The notes beneath the pieces are model-generated. The model was given only the letters and a program-made list of their open reading frames with translations. It ran no database searches and was not told the origin of the DNA. This document shows positions 37,690-47,665 of a stretch of DNA of 57,286 bases, one piece after another. Source of the DNA: Vibrio hibernica (GTDB taxonomy: Bacteria; Pseudomonadota; Gammaproteobacteria; Enterobacterales; Vibrionaceae); contig NZ_VHKO01000017.1 of the NCBI RefSeq assembly GCF_015223435.1, positions 1 to 57,286 on the forward strand. Direction: 5' to 3'. A program made the position numbers and the translations under genes. How positions within the stretch are numbered: position 1 is the first letter of the stretch; each line of letters begins with the position of its first letter.

Positions 37690-40110
37690 TTAAAATGGCT
37701 GCCTAGCTCTGTTCGGTGCTTTATTATTCATTGGCTTGTTACCCGTGTGCGCCTTACCTGCTGAAGTTGCTTTCCCTGCGCCTGTCTTATTTTGGGTAGA
37801 GGGTGTTTGCTTAGAATTACTTTTAGCGGTTATTGGCTTTTTAGTCTGACTAACCGTATTTTTCTTGCCGCCAGCTTTAGGCTCTTTTTCTTTACGCTCA
37901 TGCTCTTTACGAATGTCAGGCTGGCCTCCACCGTTTTTACTGGTGAAATTGGTATGTTTAGTGGCAAAACGTTTTGCCCCATGACGACCCGTTTGGCGAC
38001 GCTGCGCCGGCGTTAAGACATCAACCGAATCTTCTGTTGGGATCAAGCAACTTGGCTTATCACCAATTAAATGTTTTTTACCCATATTGATCAAAGCTTC
38101 ACGAATAATCGGCCAGTTAGCTGGATCATGATAACGAAGTAGAGCTTTATGCAAACGACGCTGACGTTCACCTTTGGCAACTACAATATTTTCACGCTGC
38201 TTATATTTAACGCGTTTTAATGGGTTGGTTTCTGAGTAATACATAGACGTTGCATTACACATTGGTGATGGATAGAAGTTTTGTACTTGATCACACTCAA
38301 AGTTATTATTTTTCAGCCATAACGCTAAGTTCAACATGTCTTCATCTTCAGCGCCGGGGTGGGCTGAAATAAAGTAAGGGATCAAATATTGTTTTTTACC
38401 CGCTTCCTTACTGTATTTTTCAAACATATTTTTGAAGGTATCGTATGCACTGATACTCGGCTTCATCATTTTATCTAATGGGCCTTTTTCAGTATGTTCT
38501 GGTGCAATCTTCAAATAACCACCAACATGGTGCGTGACTAGCTCTTTAACGTATTCAGGCGATTGAATCGCAAGATCATAACGCACACCAGAAGCAATCA
38601 GAACTTTCTTTATTCCTGGCACTTTACGAGCGGCGCGGTATAAATTAATGGTGTGCTGGTGATCGGTGTCTAACTTGTTGCATGTTCCTGGGAATACGCA
38701 AGATGGGCGACGACAGTTCGCTTCTGCTTTAGGATCAGAGCAACCTAATCGGTACATATTTGCTGTTGGGCCACCAAGATCGGAAATGGTACCAGTGAAT
38801 CCTGGAACTTTATCGCGAATTTCTTCTAACTCATTCAAAATAGATTCTTGCGAACGGTTTTGAATGATTCTGCCTTCATGCTCCGTAATTGAGCAGAAAG
38901 AACAACCACCAAAACAGCCACGCATAATATTGACCGATGTTTTAATCATGTCATAGGCAGGGATTTTCGCTTTGCCATACATCGGATGTGGAACGCGTGC
39001 ATAAGGAAGACCAAATACAAAGTCCATTTCTTCTGTGGAAAGAGGGATCGGTGCTTGGTTGACCCACAACTCACGATCACCGTGTTTTTGAATGAGAGCA
39101 CGACCAGAATAAGGGTTGGTTTCCAAGTGCATCACGCGACTAGCATGAGCATACAAGATACGATCGTTATTGAGTTTTTCGAAAGGTGGTAAACGTACGA
39201 CTGTCGTTTTTGAATCATGACGAGGCCTACGATCTAATTTGATCGGCGCAGGTTGCATTTCTACTATTTGAACCGCATTTTTCGCTGCATCTTCTGCTTG
39301 TTGATCTTTAGATTGTGTATCGCAATTACTTTCGACTTCATAAGGATTGATAGCAACAAAGACAGCTTTGCTTGGTTTTTCAATTCGAGACGAGTCGATC
39401 ACATTGTAGTGTTCAGGTGCGGCAGCAATATTAATCGCGGTACCACGAATGTTGGTCATGTCTGAAACCAATTCATTGTTGGCAAGGCGATGCGCCACTT
39501 CAACTAATGCACGTTCCGCGTTACCAAATAATAAAATGTCGGCTTTTGCATCAAATAATACTGAACGACGAACTTTATCTGACCAATAATCATAATGTGC
39601 GATACGGCGTAAACTAGCTTCAATACCACCCAAAATAATTGGCGTTTCTTTGTAAGCTTCACGGCAGCGTTGAGAATAAACCAATACTGCACGATCAGGG
39701 CGTTTACCACCCTCATTATTTGGTGTGTAAGCATCATCGTGACGAAGCTTTTTGTCGGCGGTGTAGCGATTTATCATGGAGTCCATGTTGCCAGCGGTAA
39801 TACCAAAAAAGAGGTTTGGTTGACCGAGCTGCATAAAATCGTCTTTATTATCCCACTTAGGCTGAGCAATAATTCCAACGCGGAAACCTTGCGCTTCAAG
39901 CAGGCGACCGATCACTGCCATGCCAAAACTTGGGTGATCAACATAAGCATCACCCGTTACAATAATGATGTCGCAGCTATCCCAACCAAGGGCTTCCATT
40001 TCTTTTCGACTGGTCGGTAAGAGCGGAGCAGGGCCAAAACATTCCGCCCAATACTTTGGATATTGATTGATCGGTGTTGGCTTGGATGAAAGTGGGATGT
40101 CACTGTACAT
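37690..40110 (-). CDS. ygiQ: YgiQ-family radical SAM protein
   Basis: The 806-residue protein has the N-terminal DUF3362-type leader ([35 protein letters not shown]). The radical SAM motif is CFGGCSFC (C399, C403, C406). [16 protein letters not shown] and [20 protein letters not shown] are family stretches. The C-terminal 80-90 residues are Lys/Gly/Thr-rich low complexity. YgiQ proteins are widespread; their reaction is not established. It is single-gene and divergent from a membrane protein gene. Confidence 0.93.
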   Translation of the reverse strand: MYSDIPLSSKPTPINQYPKYWAECFGPAPLLPTSRKEMEALGWDSCDIIIVTGDAYVDHPSFGMAVIGRLLEAQGFRVGIIAQPKWDNKDDFMQLGQPNLFFGITAGNMDSMINRYTADKKLRHDDAYTPNNEGGKRPDRAVLVYSQRCREAYKETPIILGGIEASLRRIAHYDYWSDKVRRSVLFDAKADILLFGNAERALVEVAHRLANNELVSDMTNIRGTAINIAAAPEHYNVIDSSRIEKPSKAVFVAINPYEVESNCDTQSKDQQAEDAAKNAVQIVEMQPAPIKLDRRPRHDSKTTVVRLPPFEKLNNDRILYAHASRVMHLETNPYSGRALIQKHGDRELWVNQAPIPLSTEEMDFVFGLPYARVPHPMYGKAKIPAYDMIKTSVNIMRGCFGGCSFCSITEHEGRIIQNRSQESILNELEEIRDKVPGFTGTISDLGGPTANMYRLGCSDPKAEANCRRPSCVFPGTCNKLDTDHQHTINLYRAARKVPGIKKVLIASGVRYDLAIQSPEYVKELVTHHVGGYLKIAPEHTEKGPLDKMMKPSISAYDTFKNMFEKYSKEAGKKQYLIPYFISAHPGAEDEDMLNLALWLKNNNFECDQVQNFYPSPMCNATSMYYSETNPLKRVKYKQRENIVVAKGERQRRLHKALLRYHDPANWPIIREALINMGKKHLIGDKPSCLIPTEDSVDVLTPAQRRQTGRHGAKRFATKHTNFTSKNGGGQPDIRKEHERKEKEPKAGGKKNTVSQTKKPITAKSNSKQTPSTQNKTGAGKATSAGKAHTGNKPMNNKAPNRARQPF

Positions 40111-40192
40111 AAATCGACCTCTAATTTGGGATGCCGAAGTATACAGATTTCAGGGGTAAACCACTAGGGTAAAAGAGAACTATTTTCTTGGT

Positions 40193-40219
40193 TATAGCCC
40201 TGCACTATCAAGGGCTATA
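40193..40219. repeat. Inverted repeat between ygiQ and the next gene
   Basis: TATAGCCCT (40193-40201) and AGGGCTATA (40211-40219) form a perfect 9-bp stem with a 9-base loop in the divergent region. No T-tract. It could be an operator or a hairpin; the remaining 286-base gap shows nothing else recognisable. Confidence 0.4.
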
Positions 40220-40396
40220 TGTTGATGAGATCTAACCATTACTGGCGATAAATTGCATAATTATTGACTCAATAAACTGATTTGTTGGGTGTTTTTTGTT
40301 CTAGAATTATAGGCTTTAATTGTTCAAGATTTTTATCCTCAATTTTGGTAGAGTTTGCGGCACTTAAAAGATGACTGCTGGATAATTGAATTAATT

Positions 40397-41077
40397 ATGT
40401 TTACTTATTTATTGAGTGTTATTCCACCCATGTTACTTGGGGCTCAACTTATTTTATTACTGATATTGCTGAAAGGTGATATTTGCCCGGGGCAACGTGG
40501 TCGTATCCATAAACAATTGCCGATCATTGCGCTCGGTTGGTTAGTATTAGGTTTTCTATACTGGCCGCTGACTCTCGTCGGTATGTTAATGTTGTTTTTT
40601 TTCTCTCAGGTAAAAGTGAGTAAAACTCGTGACTCTGGTCCTATTTGGTTGTTGTATTTTGCCATCGCAGCAGCAAGTATTTTTAATATACAACTGATGT
40701 TGGCGGGCGACTGGGGCAATATGCTATTCATGTTGGTTGTTATGGTGATATTGGGGGCAAGTTTGAGTCATTTCTTCTTACTGCTCGCTCGTACTCGATT
40801 GCAAGCTTTCCACCGATTATTACCAGTTGCTGTGATTATTGGTGCAATCCTCATCACTGTTGTGGTTTTGCTGCAAGCTTTTCAGTACAGCATGAGCTAT
40901 GTAAATCAAATTATCGTGCCTCTTATGGTGTGTTACATGTCCTTAATTGCGAGTGTTGTCTTTTCTAGTTGGCACTTATTTACCCAACAAACCATTCAAA
41001 AAACTCAGCCTTTCTGTGGTTTTATTGTTTGCTTAACATCAGTGATCGGGTTTAGTGCTTTGCTTTTTCAATTTTAA
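40397..41077 (+). CDS. Polytopic membrane protein of unknown function
   Basis: The start is set at ATG 40397 (MFTYLLSVIPPMLLGAQL), since the upstream 14 residues in frame look non-coding; no strong Shine-Dalgarno is seen. The 226-residue product has about seven hydrophobic helices and almost no soluble part. I recognise no family motif. A short cytoplasmic segment GDICPGQRGRIHKQL follows the first helix. It is divergent from ygiQ, and its only plus-strand neighbour is the small DUF4250 gene. Confidence 0.7.
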   Translation: MFTYLLSVIPPMLLGAQLILLLILLKGDICPGQRGRIHKQLPIIALGWLVLGFLYWPLTLVGMLMLFFFSQVKVSKTRDSGPIWLLYFAIAAASIFNIQLMLAGDWGNMLFMLVVMVILGASLSHFFLLLARTRLQAFHRLLPVAVIIGAILITVVVLLQAFQYSMSYVNQIIVPLMVCYMSLIASVVFSSWHLFTQQTIQKTQPFCGFIVCLTSVIGFSALLFQF

Positions 41078-41164
41078 CTTATAGCCAATGATCACAGAAA
41101 ATTTGTCTCTCTCGGTCTATGCTTATTAAGCTATTTATATAGTCTGATAAGCAGGAGAGTTACA

Positions 41165-41365
41165 ATGGATTTAAGTAATGTAAAAAGCATTGATAGTGTG
41201 ATTTTGCTTGGAATTGTGAACGAAAAATTACGCTTAGAATGCGATAGCTTCAACGAACTGATCAGTATGTATGAAATGGATATTGAAGATCTGATTGGTA
41301 AGTTGGATGTATTAGGGTATCAATACGATCCACTCACCAATCAGTTTAAAGCTTATTCTCGGTAA
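41165..41365 (+). CDS. DUF4250-family small protein
   Basis: The 66-residue protein contains SVILLGIVNEKLRLECDSFNELISMYEMDIEDLIGKLDVLGYQYDPLTNQFK. This agrees with the DUF4250 pattern (a short helical protein with a C-terminal YxYDxxxNQF motif). AGGAGAG lies 5 bases before the ATG. No function is assigned. It is convergent with metR, with only two bases between the genes. Confidence 0.78.
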   Translation: MDLSNVKSIDSVILLGIVNEKLRLECDSFNELISMYEMDIEDLIGKLDVLGYQYDPLTNQFKAYSR

Positions 41366-41367
41366 TC

Positions 41368-42297
41368 TTAGGCCATTTTTATCCCATCTAAATGACTTTG
41401 GCACTGCTGTTTAGCGGTGCTGAAGAATGCCTCTAAATAACGTTTATCTTTTTCTGAATTTCTTACGGCGGCAAAAAGCCTACGCCATAACCCTGTGTTA
41501 TTGGGAGCATGAGAAATGAGCGGTTTACTGGTAATTAACCCTTGACGAGAAAATTCACTAATTGCCCAATTAGGTAAAGCTGCCACACCTAAACCTGCCG
41601 ACACCATTTGTACCAACATCAAGGTATTATCCGCCTGTTTCCACTTAGCTGGCTCAATTCCTGCTGGTTGTAAAAAGTGTTTTACGACATCTAAACGCTG
41701 CTTTTGCACAGGATAAGACAACATAGTGAAGTGGGGCAAATCCTCAGGCGTAATATATTCTTTGTCGGCGAGTGGGTGATTGGTCGCGGTGATTAAGCGC
41801 ATTTCAAAATCAAACAAGGGCTCGTAATGCACCTCAGATCTCGGTTGAATATCAGACGTAATCACTAAATCCAATTCACCAGAGACCAAAGCAGGAAGAG
41901 GTTCAAAACCAAAGCCTGATGAAAAGTCCAAGGTAACGCTTGGCCAGGTCACTTGATACTCTTTGAGTGCTGGCATTAGCCATTGGAAGCAAGAATGACA
42001 TTCAATTGCCATGTGTAATCGACCATTTACATCCTCTTTTAAACTGGCAATATCATTTTCCGCTCGAGCAAGCTTTGGTAATACGTCTTCAGCGAGTTTT
42101 AATAAAATCGTTCCTTCTGATGTGAATTTTACCGGGCGAGTTTTTCGTAAAAATAATTGTCCACCGATTCGAGACTCTAGATCTTTTATTTGATGAGACA
42201 ATGCAGATTGAGTGAGATGCAGTGTGGTTGCGGTTGCAGTTAGCGATCCTGTGTCACGTAAAGCGGTGAGTGTTTTTAAATGTTTTATCTCAATCAT
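41368..42297 (-). CDS. metR: LysR-type regulator MetR
   Basis: The 309-residue LysR protein has an N-terminal helix-turn-helix (MIEIKHLKTLTALRDTGSLTATATTLHLTQSALSHQIKDLE). The effector domain includes HLAIECHSCFQWLMPALKEYQ, characteristic of MetR, which senses homocysteine. Divergent orientation from metE with tandem MetJ boxes between them is the classic arrangement. It would activate metE and other methionine genes. Confidence 0.94.
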   Translation of the reverse strand: MIEIKHLKTLTALRDTGSLTATATTLHLTQSALSHQIKDLESRIGGQLFLRKTRPVKFTSEGTILLKLAEDVLPKLARAENDIASLKEDVNGRLHMAIECHSCFQWLMPALKEYQVTWPSVTLDFSSGFGFEPLPALVSGELDLVITSDIQPRSEVHYEPLFDFEMRLITATNHPLADKEYITPEDLPHFTMLSYPVQKQRLDVVKHFLQPAGIEPAKWKQADNTLMLVQMVSAGLGVAALPNWAISEFSRQGLITSKPLISHAPNNTGLWRRLFAAVRNSEKDKRYLEAFFSTAKQQCQSHLDGIKMA

Positions 42298-42367
42298 GAA
42301 TAATCCTCATCACATCAGTTGATTCCTTTCGGTATGTTCATAAAGTACTCGCTAAAACTCATATTGT

Positions 42368-42383
42368 AAACGTCTAGATGTCT
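42368..42383. promoter_or_regulatory. Tandem MetJ boxes in the metR-metE intergenic region
   Basis: AAACGTCT (42368-42375) and AGATGTCT (42376-42383) are adjacent 8-mers, each matching the met box AGACGTCT in 7 of 8 positions. Downstream TATACT (42403-42408) is a candidate -10 for metE; its -35 would overlap the second box, so MetJ with S-adenosylmethionine would block RNA polymerase. Confidence 0.75.
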
Positions 42384-42547
42384 AAGTATGGAGAGAGAAG
42401 ATTATACTCATGAGGTTTTTTCATAATCAATGTGAATGAATAGCGTTTGCTCATGTTAGATCAAAGAGTGATTATTTAGCCATCCAGACAGCTTGATTAA
42501 GCAGTTCGCAGGTGGACCTATTTACTTTTTTAGATAAGGAATTCAGC

Positions 42548-44932
42548 ATGACCACAGCAACGTATTCTAATAATAAAACCATCACTCATATTCTCGGTTA
42601 CCCACGTGTTGGAGATAAGAGAGAGCTAAAATTTGCGCAAGAACAATATTGGAAAGGGGACATTAATCAAGCTCAACTCAAGCAAGTGGGCAGTGAACTA
42701 CGTCAGCGTCATTGGAACGATCAAGCGGTTAGTGGCTTAAGTTATGTTACCGCTGGCGATTTTGCATGGTATGACCATGTATTGACCACCAGTTTTCTCG
42801 TTGGACATGTTCCAGCAAGGCATTCTAATGGTGGCACCCCGGATCTTGATACTTTATTTAAAGTCGCACGTGGTCAATCTGCATTAGATGGTGAAAGCTG
42901 TGGTTGTAGCTCCACTCATAGTGATGCCAGCAATGGCGCTGCTGCCTCTGATATGACTAAATGGTTTAATACTAACTATCACTATATCGTGCCTGAATTT
43001 AGCGAAGGCGACAGTTTTAAAGTCAGTTGGCCGCAATTATTTGATGAAGTAAACCAAGCTATTCAAGCCGGTCACAATGTTAAACCGGTCTTACTTGGCC
43101 CTTTGAGTTACTTGTATCTTGGCAAGGAAGTGAACAGCGAAGAAGTCGAAAATGGCTTTGAGCGTTTGAGTTTATTGCCACGATTGTTATCTGCTTATCA
43201 GGCGATATTGAGTAAATTAAAATCGTTGGGTGTCGAGTGGGTACAAATCGATGAGCCAATTTTAAGTTTAGAACTAGAGGATAAATGGTCCAATGCTTTT
43301 AAATTGGCTTATCAAGTTCTTGGCGGCGACGTAAAGTTGTTGCTCACCACGTACTTTGATTCTGTAGAAGATAATTTAACGAAAATTGTTGAGTTAAACG
43401 TTGACGGTTTACACATTGATTTGTCCGCCTCACCAGAGCAACTTGATGCCGTGAATTCGACCATTCCGCATCATTGGGTATTGTCTGTCGGCGTGATTAA
43501 TGGCCGTAATGTCTGGCGTGCGGATCTGCAATCTTGGTTAGAAAAATTGCAGCCGTTAAAAGCACAACGAGGTGATAAATTATGGTTGGCGAGTTCGTGT
43601 TCATTATTGCATAGCCCCATTGATGTAGAGTTAGAAACGGAATTAACTGAAGAAGTAAAAAGCTGGTTCGCCTTTGCAAAACAAAAACTTAATGAAGTGA
43701 GTTTACTTGGCGCAGCATTGGATAGAAATAGTCATGCGATAGCGGCATGCGAAACGTACAGCCAACCGATTAAGGATCGCTTAACGGCGACCCATGTGAA
43801 TAAGCCACAAGTTCAACAGCGACTAAATGGGCTAACCAAAGCGTTGACCGAACGCAGCGCGCCATACGCAGAGCGCGCTCACCATCAAGCGAAAGTACTC
43901 GGTTTACCATTATTGCCAACAACGACGATTGGATCATTTCCGCAAACCGCTGAAATTCGCCAACAACGTAGTGCATTCCGTAGTGGTCAGCTTAATGCAG
44001 TGGATTACCAACAAGCGTTAAAAGGTCATATTCAAGACGCCGTTAAACGCCAAGAAGCATTAGATTTAGATGTATTGGTACATGGCGAAGCAGAGCGTAA
44101 CGACATGGTGGAATATTTTGCTGAAAATTTAGCCGGTTTCCAAGTGACTCGATTTGGTTGGGTACAAAGCTATGGTTCTCGTTGCGTCAAACCGGCAATT
44201 GTTGTGGCGGATATTGAGCGTGAAAAACCAATGACGGTAGATTGGTCGGTCTATGCGCAATCTTTGACTTCCAAGCAAATGAAAGGGATGTTGACCGGGC
44301 CAGTCACGATTCTTTGTTGGACGTTCCCTCGTGAGGATATCACCCGTAAGCAAATAGCGGAGCAATTAGCGTTCGCCTTACGAGATGAAGTTGATGATTT
44401 ACAACAAGCTGGCATTAATATTATCCAAATTGATGAGCCTGCTATTCGTGAAGGTCTGCCATTGAAAAAACGTGACCATAAAGCATATCTAGAATGGGCA
44501 GTGGATGCATTTAAGATTTCGGCGGCAAGTGCAAAACCTGAAACTCAAATTCATACGCATATGTGTTATAGCGAGTTTAATGAAATCATTGATTCGGTGG
44601 CCGCGCTCGATGCTGATGTGATCACCATTGAAACCTCGCGCTCGAATATGGAGTTACTGAAAGCCTTTGAAGCGTTTAATTACCCAAATGAGATAGGACC
44701 TGGAGTTTACGATATTCACTCACCCAATATTCCCACTCAAGAATGGATTGTAAGCTTACTTGAAACCGCGGCAACGAAAATTCCAGTTGAACGTTTATGG
44801 GTGAATCCAGATTGTGGTTTAAAAACGCGTAATTGGGCAGAAACGGAAGCGTCATTAAAAAATATGGTAGAAGCAGCTAAAACATTACGTGCTCTTTACC
44901 AAGTGAGTGAGAATACACAAAAAGCAAGTTAA
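42548..44932 (+). CDS. metE: Cobalamin-independent methionine synthase MetE
   Basis: The start at ATG 42548 has AAGGAA upstream; an in-frame start at 42512 would add 12 unlikely residues. The 794-residue protein has two TIM-barrel halves. The zinc ligands are in [11 protein letters not shown] (His, Cys) and [11 protein letters not shown] (Cys), with a glutamate between. It transfers a methyl group from 5-methyltetrahydrofolate-triglutamate to homocysteine. It is about 40 residues longer than E. coli MetE (753). Part of the excess is a Ser/Cys-rich insertion ([13 protein letters not shown], about 118-130) between [10 protein letters not shown] and the conserved [11 protein letters not shown]. 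Regulated by MetJ/MetR (sites seen upstream). Confidence 0.97.
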   Translation: MTTATYSNNKTITHILGYPRVGDKRELKFAQEQYWKGDINQAQLKQVGSELRQRHWNDQAVSGLSYVTAGDFAWYDHVLTTSFLVGHVPARHSNGGTPDLDTLFKVARGQSALDGESCGCSSTHSDASNGAAASDMTKWFNTNYHYIVPEFSEGDSFKVSWPQLFDEVNQAIQAGHNVKPVLLGPLSYLYLGKEVNSEEVENGFERLSLLPRLLSAYQAILSKLKSLGVEWVQIDEPILSLELEDKWSNAFKLAYQVLGGDVKLLLTTYFDSVEDNLTKIVELNVDGLHIDLSASPEQLDAVNSTIPHHWVLSVGVINGRNVWRADLQSWLEKLQPLKAQRGDKLWLASSCSLLHSPIDVELETELTEEVKSWFAFAKQKLNEVSLLGAALDRNSHAIAACETYSQPIKDRLTATHVNKPQVQQRLNGLTKALTERSAPYAERAHHQAKVLGLPLLPTTTIGSFPQTAEIRQQRSAFRSGQLNAVDYQQALKGHIQDAVKRQEALDLDVLVHGEAERNDMVEYFAENLAGFQVTRFGWVQSYGSRCVKPAIVVADIEREKPMTVDWSVYAQSLTSKQMKGMLTGPVTILCWTFPREDITRKQIAEQLAFALRDEVDDLQQAGINIIQIDEPAIREGLPLKKRDHKAYLEWAVDAFKISAASAKPETQIHTHMCYSEFNEIIDSVAALDADVITIETSRSNMELLKAFEAFNYPNEIGPGVYDIHSPNIPTQEWIVSLLETAATKIPVERLWVNPDCGLKTRNWAETEASLKNMVEAAKTLRALYQVSENTQKAS

Positions 44933-44969
44933 TCAGAATCTGTTATAGCCTAGAATTGGCACCTAAAAT

Positions 44970-45012
44970 AAAACACCGATGCAGTCCTGAATGACTTTCA
45001 TCGGTGTTTTTT
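44970..45012 (+). terminator. Terminator of metE
   Basis: AAACACCGATG (44971-44981) pairs with CATCGGTGTTT (44999-45009) across a 17-base loop, followed by T residues to 45012. Confidence 0.88.
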
Positions 45013-45044
45013 GTATTTATTTGTCAGCTAAGAAGGTAAAGCGC

Positions 45045-45482
45045 TTATTGCACCCAATCTTTTAATGTGAAGGTAAGCGTGTGTTCATCATTGGAAAGTT
45101 TGAGCGTTTGTTTATCTAAATCAATCTTGCTCCAAGCCGATAAGGTGCTGGCAACTGCTCGCTCCGTCGCCATTGAGTCATCCATACACATTTTCATTGT
45201 CATTGCCATTTGACTGACACGAAATTCGTCGGTTTCAGCATTGATTTCTGCCATTCCACGATAACTATTACAACCAGCAAAGCCATGAGTATTTAGATTT
45301 TCACCTACTTCAATATCGGCCACTTTATCTAATTTGTTTTTGGCTACGGGTTTGCCATCTATTGCAGAAAGCTCCCAATGATGATGCTGTAAATCGCTGG
45401 CAGTAACAAAATCCGCTTTATCATGAGAAGAACAAGCCGCGAGTAACATTGATAATCCAACTAAAGGAATAATTTTTTTCAT
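45045..45482 (-). CDS. META-domain lipoprotein, HslJ-like
   Basis: The start at ATG 45482 has GGAG about 8 bases upstream. The 145-residue product has lipoprotein signal MKKIIPLVGLSMLLAAC (Cys17). A META domain follows: HHWELSAIDGKPV, GFAGCNSYRGMAEI and MAMTMKMCMDD, the same pattern as E. coli HslJ, which is tied to novobiocin resistance. Three conserved features (WxL, GCNxYxG and the MTxxMC-type motif) are present. It is a single gene facing metE's terminator. Confidence 0.87.
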   Translation of the reverse strand: MKKIIPLVGLSMLLAACSSHDKADFVTASDLQHHHWELSAIDGKPVAKNKLDKVADIEVGENLNTHGFAGCNSYRGMAEINAETDEFRVSQMAMTMKMCMDDSMATERAVASTLSAWSKIDLDKQTLKLSNDEHTLTFTLKDWVQ

Positions 45483-45704
45483 TATCGTCTCCGATTTAAT
45501 GGATAGAGAAAAGCAAACATCCAATGGAGCTAGTATAATGAAATGGGAGAGAAGATGACAAATTTAACCTTGTTATTTTACATTCATTTACTGAACGCTG
45601 ATTTTATAACAAAGTGATGACGGAGATCGTTCGAACTATAAACCGTTATCTTTAATGTTTGGCATCGTTTGAATCAATCATGAAGTCTTTGGATAGGAGG
45701 ACGT

Positions 45705-45916
45705 ATGGAACAACTTGAATTCTTTACCGTACCAAGTCCTTGCGTTGGCGTTTGTACTGTCGATGATAAAGGCCTCTGCCAAGGTTGATGCGTAAACGAG
45801 AAGAGCGTTTCAATTGGTTAAGTTTCACTCCTGCCGAGCAACGCAACATTATTAAATTATGTAAACAACGTTATTATCGTAAACGTCTCGCACAGAGACA
45901 ACAAATCCCCAATTAA
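45705..45916 (+). pseudogene. DUF1289 small Cys-rich protein, split by a one-base deletion
   Basis: AGGAGG (45695-45700) precedes ATG 45705. The frame reads MEQLEFFTVPSPCVGVCTVD through DKGLCQG and then TGA (45786-45788). The neighbouring frame starts ATG 45788, overlapping the stop as TGATG, and reads MRKREERFNWLSFTPAEQRN through KQRYYRKRL to 45916. Intact DUF1289 proteins read CQGCMRKREERF, so a single missing C (TGC-ATG to TG-ATG) destroys the fourth cysteine and the frame. Coupled translation of two pieces is formally possible, but a zinc site split this way is unlikely to work. A sequencing error is also possible. Confidence 0.85.
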
Positions 45917-45941
45917 ATCAATAGATTAAGATCCATTGCCA

Positions 45942-46024
45942 CCGCAAGGAAGTTTGTTTTAGCACCCAAGCTTGTTCTAGCACCTAAGCTTGTTCTAGCA
46001 CTCAAGTTTGTTCTCGAGCTCAAG
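45942..46024. repeat. 18-bp tandem repeat, about 3.5-4 copies
   Basis: Units AGCACCCAAGCTTGTTCT (45961-45978), AGCACCTAAGCTTGTTCT (45979-45996) and AGCACTCAAGTTTGTTCT (45997-46014) are head-to-tail. Decayed half-units lie on both sides (AAGTTTGTTTT at 45950-45960; CGAGCTCAAG at 46015-46024). One plus frame reads degenerate KLVLAP hexapeptides but has no start codon; the minus frame has a stop in every unit. It looks non-coding. Confidence 0.85.
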
Positions 46025-46266
46025 AATAACTCGTCGCTGAGCCGGATTTATACTTGATTGATATAAACGCAATAAATTGAGAATGCCGCTTAAAAGATGA
46101 TGCAGTGGTAAATTGAAGCATATTAGAACGGTGAAAGCCCGATAGTTGGTAGCTATCGGGCTTTCTGTGTTTTTGCTATTTCTAGCTGAGGTTCGAGTGG
46201 TAAATTCGAGTCTCATTTTTCCTTTTATGCAAAAGGTGGATTCAATCGAATCAAAGACGGGTAGTC
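46025..46266. other. Gap between the tandem repeat and rplY
   Basis: Apart from the hairpin at 46133-46165 I see nothing recognisable here. A 73-codon minus-strand frame at 45995-46216 runs into the tandem repeat, lacks a Shine-Dalgarno and has no family resemblance, so I do not call it. Confidence 0.4.
46133..46165. terminator. Strong hairpin between the DUF1289 remnant and rplY
   Basis: GAAAGCCCGATAG (46133-46145) and CTATCGGGCTTTC (46153-46165) form a perfect 13-bp stem with loop TTGGTAG. A T-rich stretch (TGTGTTTTT) follows on the plus strand. It can end transcription from either side. Confidence 0.75.
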
Positions 46267-46545
46267 TTAGATGCGGATGAAGTCCATGTGCTCAACTTTT
46301 GGCTTAAACGCGTGACGTTGAACATCTTGTGGCTTAACTTTTACTTCTTTGCCATCAACTACTAGAGTGATTGCTTCGTAAAACTCAGGCTTATCCATTT
46401 GGTTGATCACGTCAGAGTGAACCAATGCGATAGATACAGGCGCAGCTTCACCACCGTAGATGATTGCAGGGAATTGGCCAGTTAGACGTAGGCGGCGGCT
46501 CGCACCCTTACCTAGTTCAGTACGTACTACTGTTTCAAATTTCAT
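46267..46545 (-). CDS. rplY: 50S ribosomal protein L25 (short form)
   Basis: The start at ATG 46545 gives 92 residues ([20 protein letters not shown]...[10 protein letters not shown]), close to the 94-residue E. coli L25; an in-frame upstream codon adds only 5 residues. GKGASRRLR and [27 protein letters not shown] are the 5S rRNA-binding signatures. It is the single-domain form without the CTC/TL5 extension. It is monocistronic. Confidence 0.96.
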   Translation of the reverse strand: MKFETVVRTELGKGASRRLRLTGQFPAIIYGGEAAPVSIALVHSDVINQMDKPEFYEAITLVVDGKEVKVKPQDVQRHAFKPKVEHMDFIRI

Positions 46546-46819
46546 AGTATTTACTCTCAAAATTAGTAAATTAAAAGATGTTTAATCACATAGCGACCTT
46601 GTGATTAAGCGTTGTTTCAAATCCATATCAATAAAAGAAGGACTGAAACGAGCGCGGATACTACCATTCAAGCTACGTTTGAGCAAGTCATATCCGTTTT
46701 CAAATACCTGGTTATTCATGCTTAAAAAGCGTTGCGATTAACCATGATGGTGAGAGTGATTGACGCCTGATTTTAAGTTATTATCGAGCGACCGATTTCC
46801 AACCGATATTAGCTTTATT

Positions 46820-47665
46820 ATGTTACTTGAGGGTATTGAAACTCTGTTAATGCTGAGCCAAGAAAAAACCATGAGTCGAGCGGGTAGTCAGCTTTATATC
46901 AGCCAATCAGCAGTGAGTAAGCGAATTTCGTTACTGGAAAAAAAGCTGGGAAAAAAATTGATTGTGCCAGATGGGCGCTACATTCGTTTAACGGCAGATG
47001 CAAAAGAATTAATTGATAGCGTGGCTCCAACTTTCCAAGAGTTACAAGGCCGACTTTATGATCAGCATGCTTTGCAAGATGATACGCTTATTCGATTAGA
47101 TTGCTCTGAAACTTTAGTGGCCGGTTATTTGAATCAAATGATGGGCGATTATTTACAACAAGACTCCGCTATTACTATTACTACGCACCATACGCCAAGA
47201 ATTGTTGAGCGTGTTCAATCAGGTCAAGCCACATTAGGGTTTTGCGCGGGTTACATCACCTCATCCCATGGATTGAAAGTAATTCAGTTGTGGGAAGAAC
47301 CTTTTGTCATAGTGAGTCAGCAATCATTGACTGAGTTACCAAAAAAAATATTAACCAATGATTTAGGAAATCCGGCCAACCGCTATCAGTTGGATATTTT
47401 ATCTCAATTGGGAATAGAGCCCTTGATGCAGATGGATTCTTATACAGCCAGTGTTCAGTTAGCTTTAGGTGGGGTGGCGGCATCGCTTGTGCCACTTTCC
47501 ATTATTAATGCGTTAAAAATAGAGTCTCAGTATTGTTTTAGTTTTGATGAATTAAAGCCTTTATATCGCCCGGTTCACTTATGTGTCCGAGCGAATACTT
47601 ATCGAAATGAACGGATTAAAAAACTGATGAAAGCCATTGCGGATGTTGTTCCCACAGAATCTTAA
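46820..47665 (+). CDS. LysR-family transcriptional regulator
   Basis: The likely start ATG 46820 gives 281 residues (MLLEGIETLLMLSQEKTMSRAGSQLYISQSAVSKRISLLEKKLGKKLI); an in-frame TTG at 46760 with GAGAG upstream would add 20. It has an N-terminal LysR helix-turn-helix and a substrate-binding effector domain (RLDCSETLVAGYLNQMMGDYLQ...). The ligand is not evident. Its 3' end overlaps the convergent TSUP gene by 50 bases, and it may control that transporter; this is inference. Confidence 0.87.
   Translation: MLLEGIETLLMLSQEKTMSRAGSQLYISQSAVSKRISLLEKKLGKKLIVPDGRYIRLTADAKELIDSVAPTFQELQGRLYDQHALQDDTLIRLDCSETLVAGYLNQMMGDYLQQDSAITITTHHTPRIVERVQSGQATLGFCAGYITSSHGLKVIQLWEEPFVIVSQQSLTELPKKILTNDLGNPANRYQLDILSQLGIEPLMQMDSYTASVQLALGGVAASLVPLSIINALKIESQYCFSFDELKPLYRPVHLCVRANTYRNERIKKLMKAIADVVPTES

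Noticed and set aside
45780..45795. Programmed frameshift in the DUF1289 gene
   Set aside because: There is no slippery heptamer or prfB-like context; loss of one base explains the sequence fully.
45942..46024. CRISPR array
   Set aside because: The 18-bp units are directly adjacent without spacers, so this is a tandem repeat.
45995..46216. Minus-strand 73-codon frame next to the tandem repeat
   Set aside because: It covers a hairpin and part of the repeat, lacks a ribosome-binding site and shows no family resemblance.
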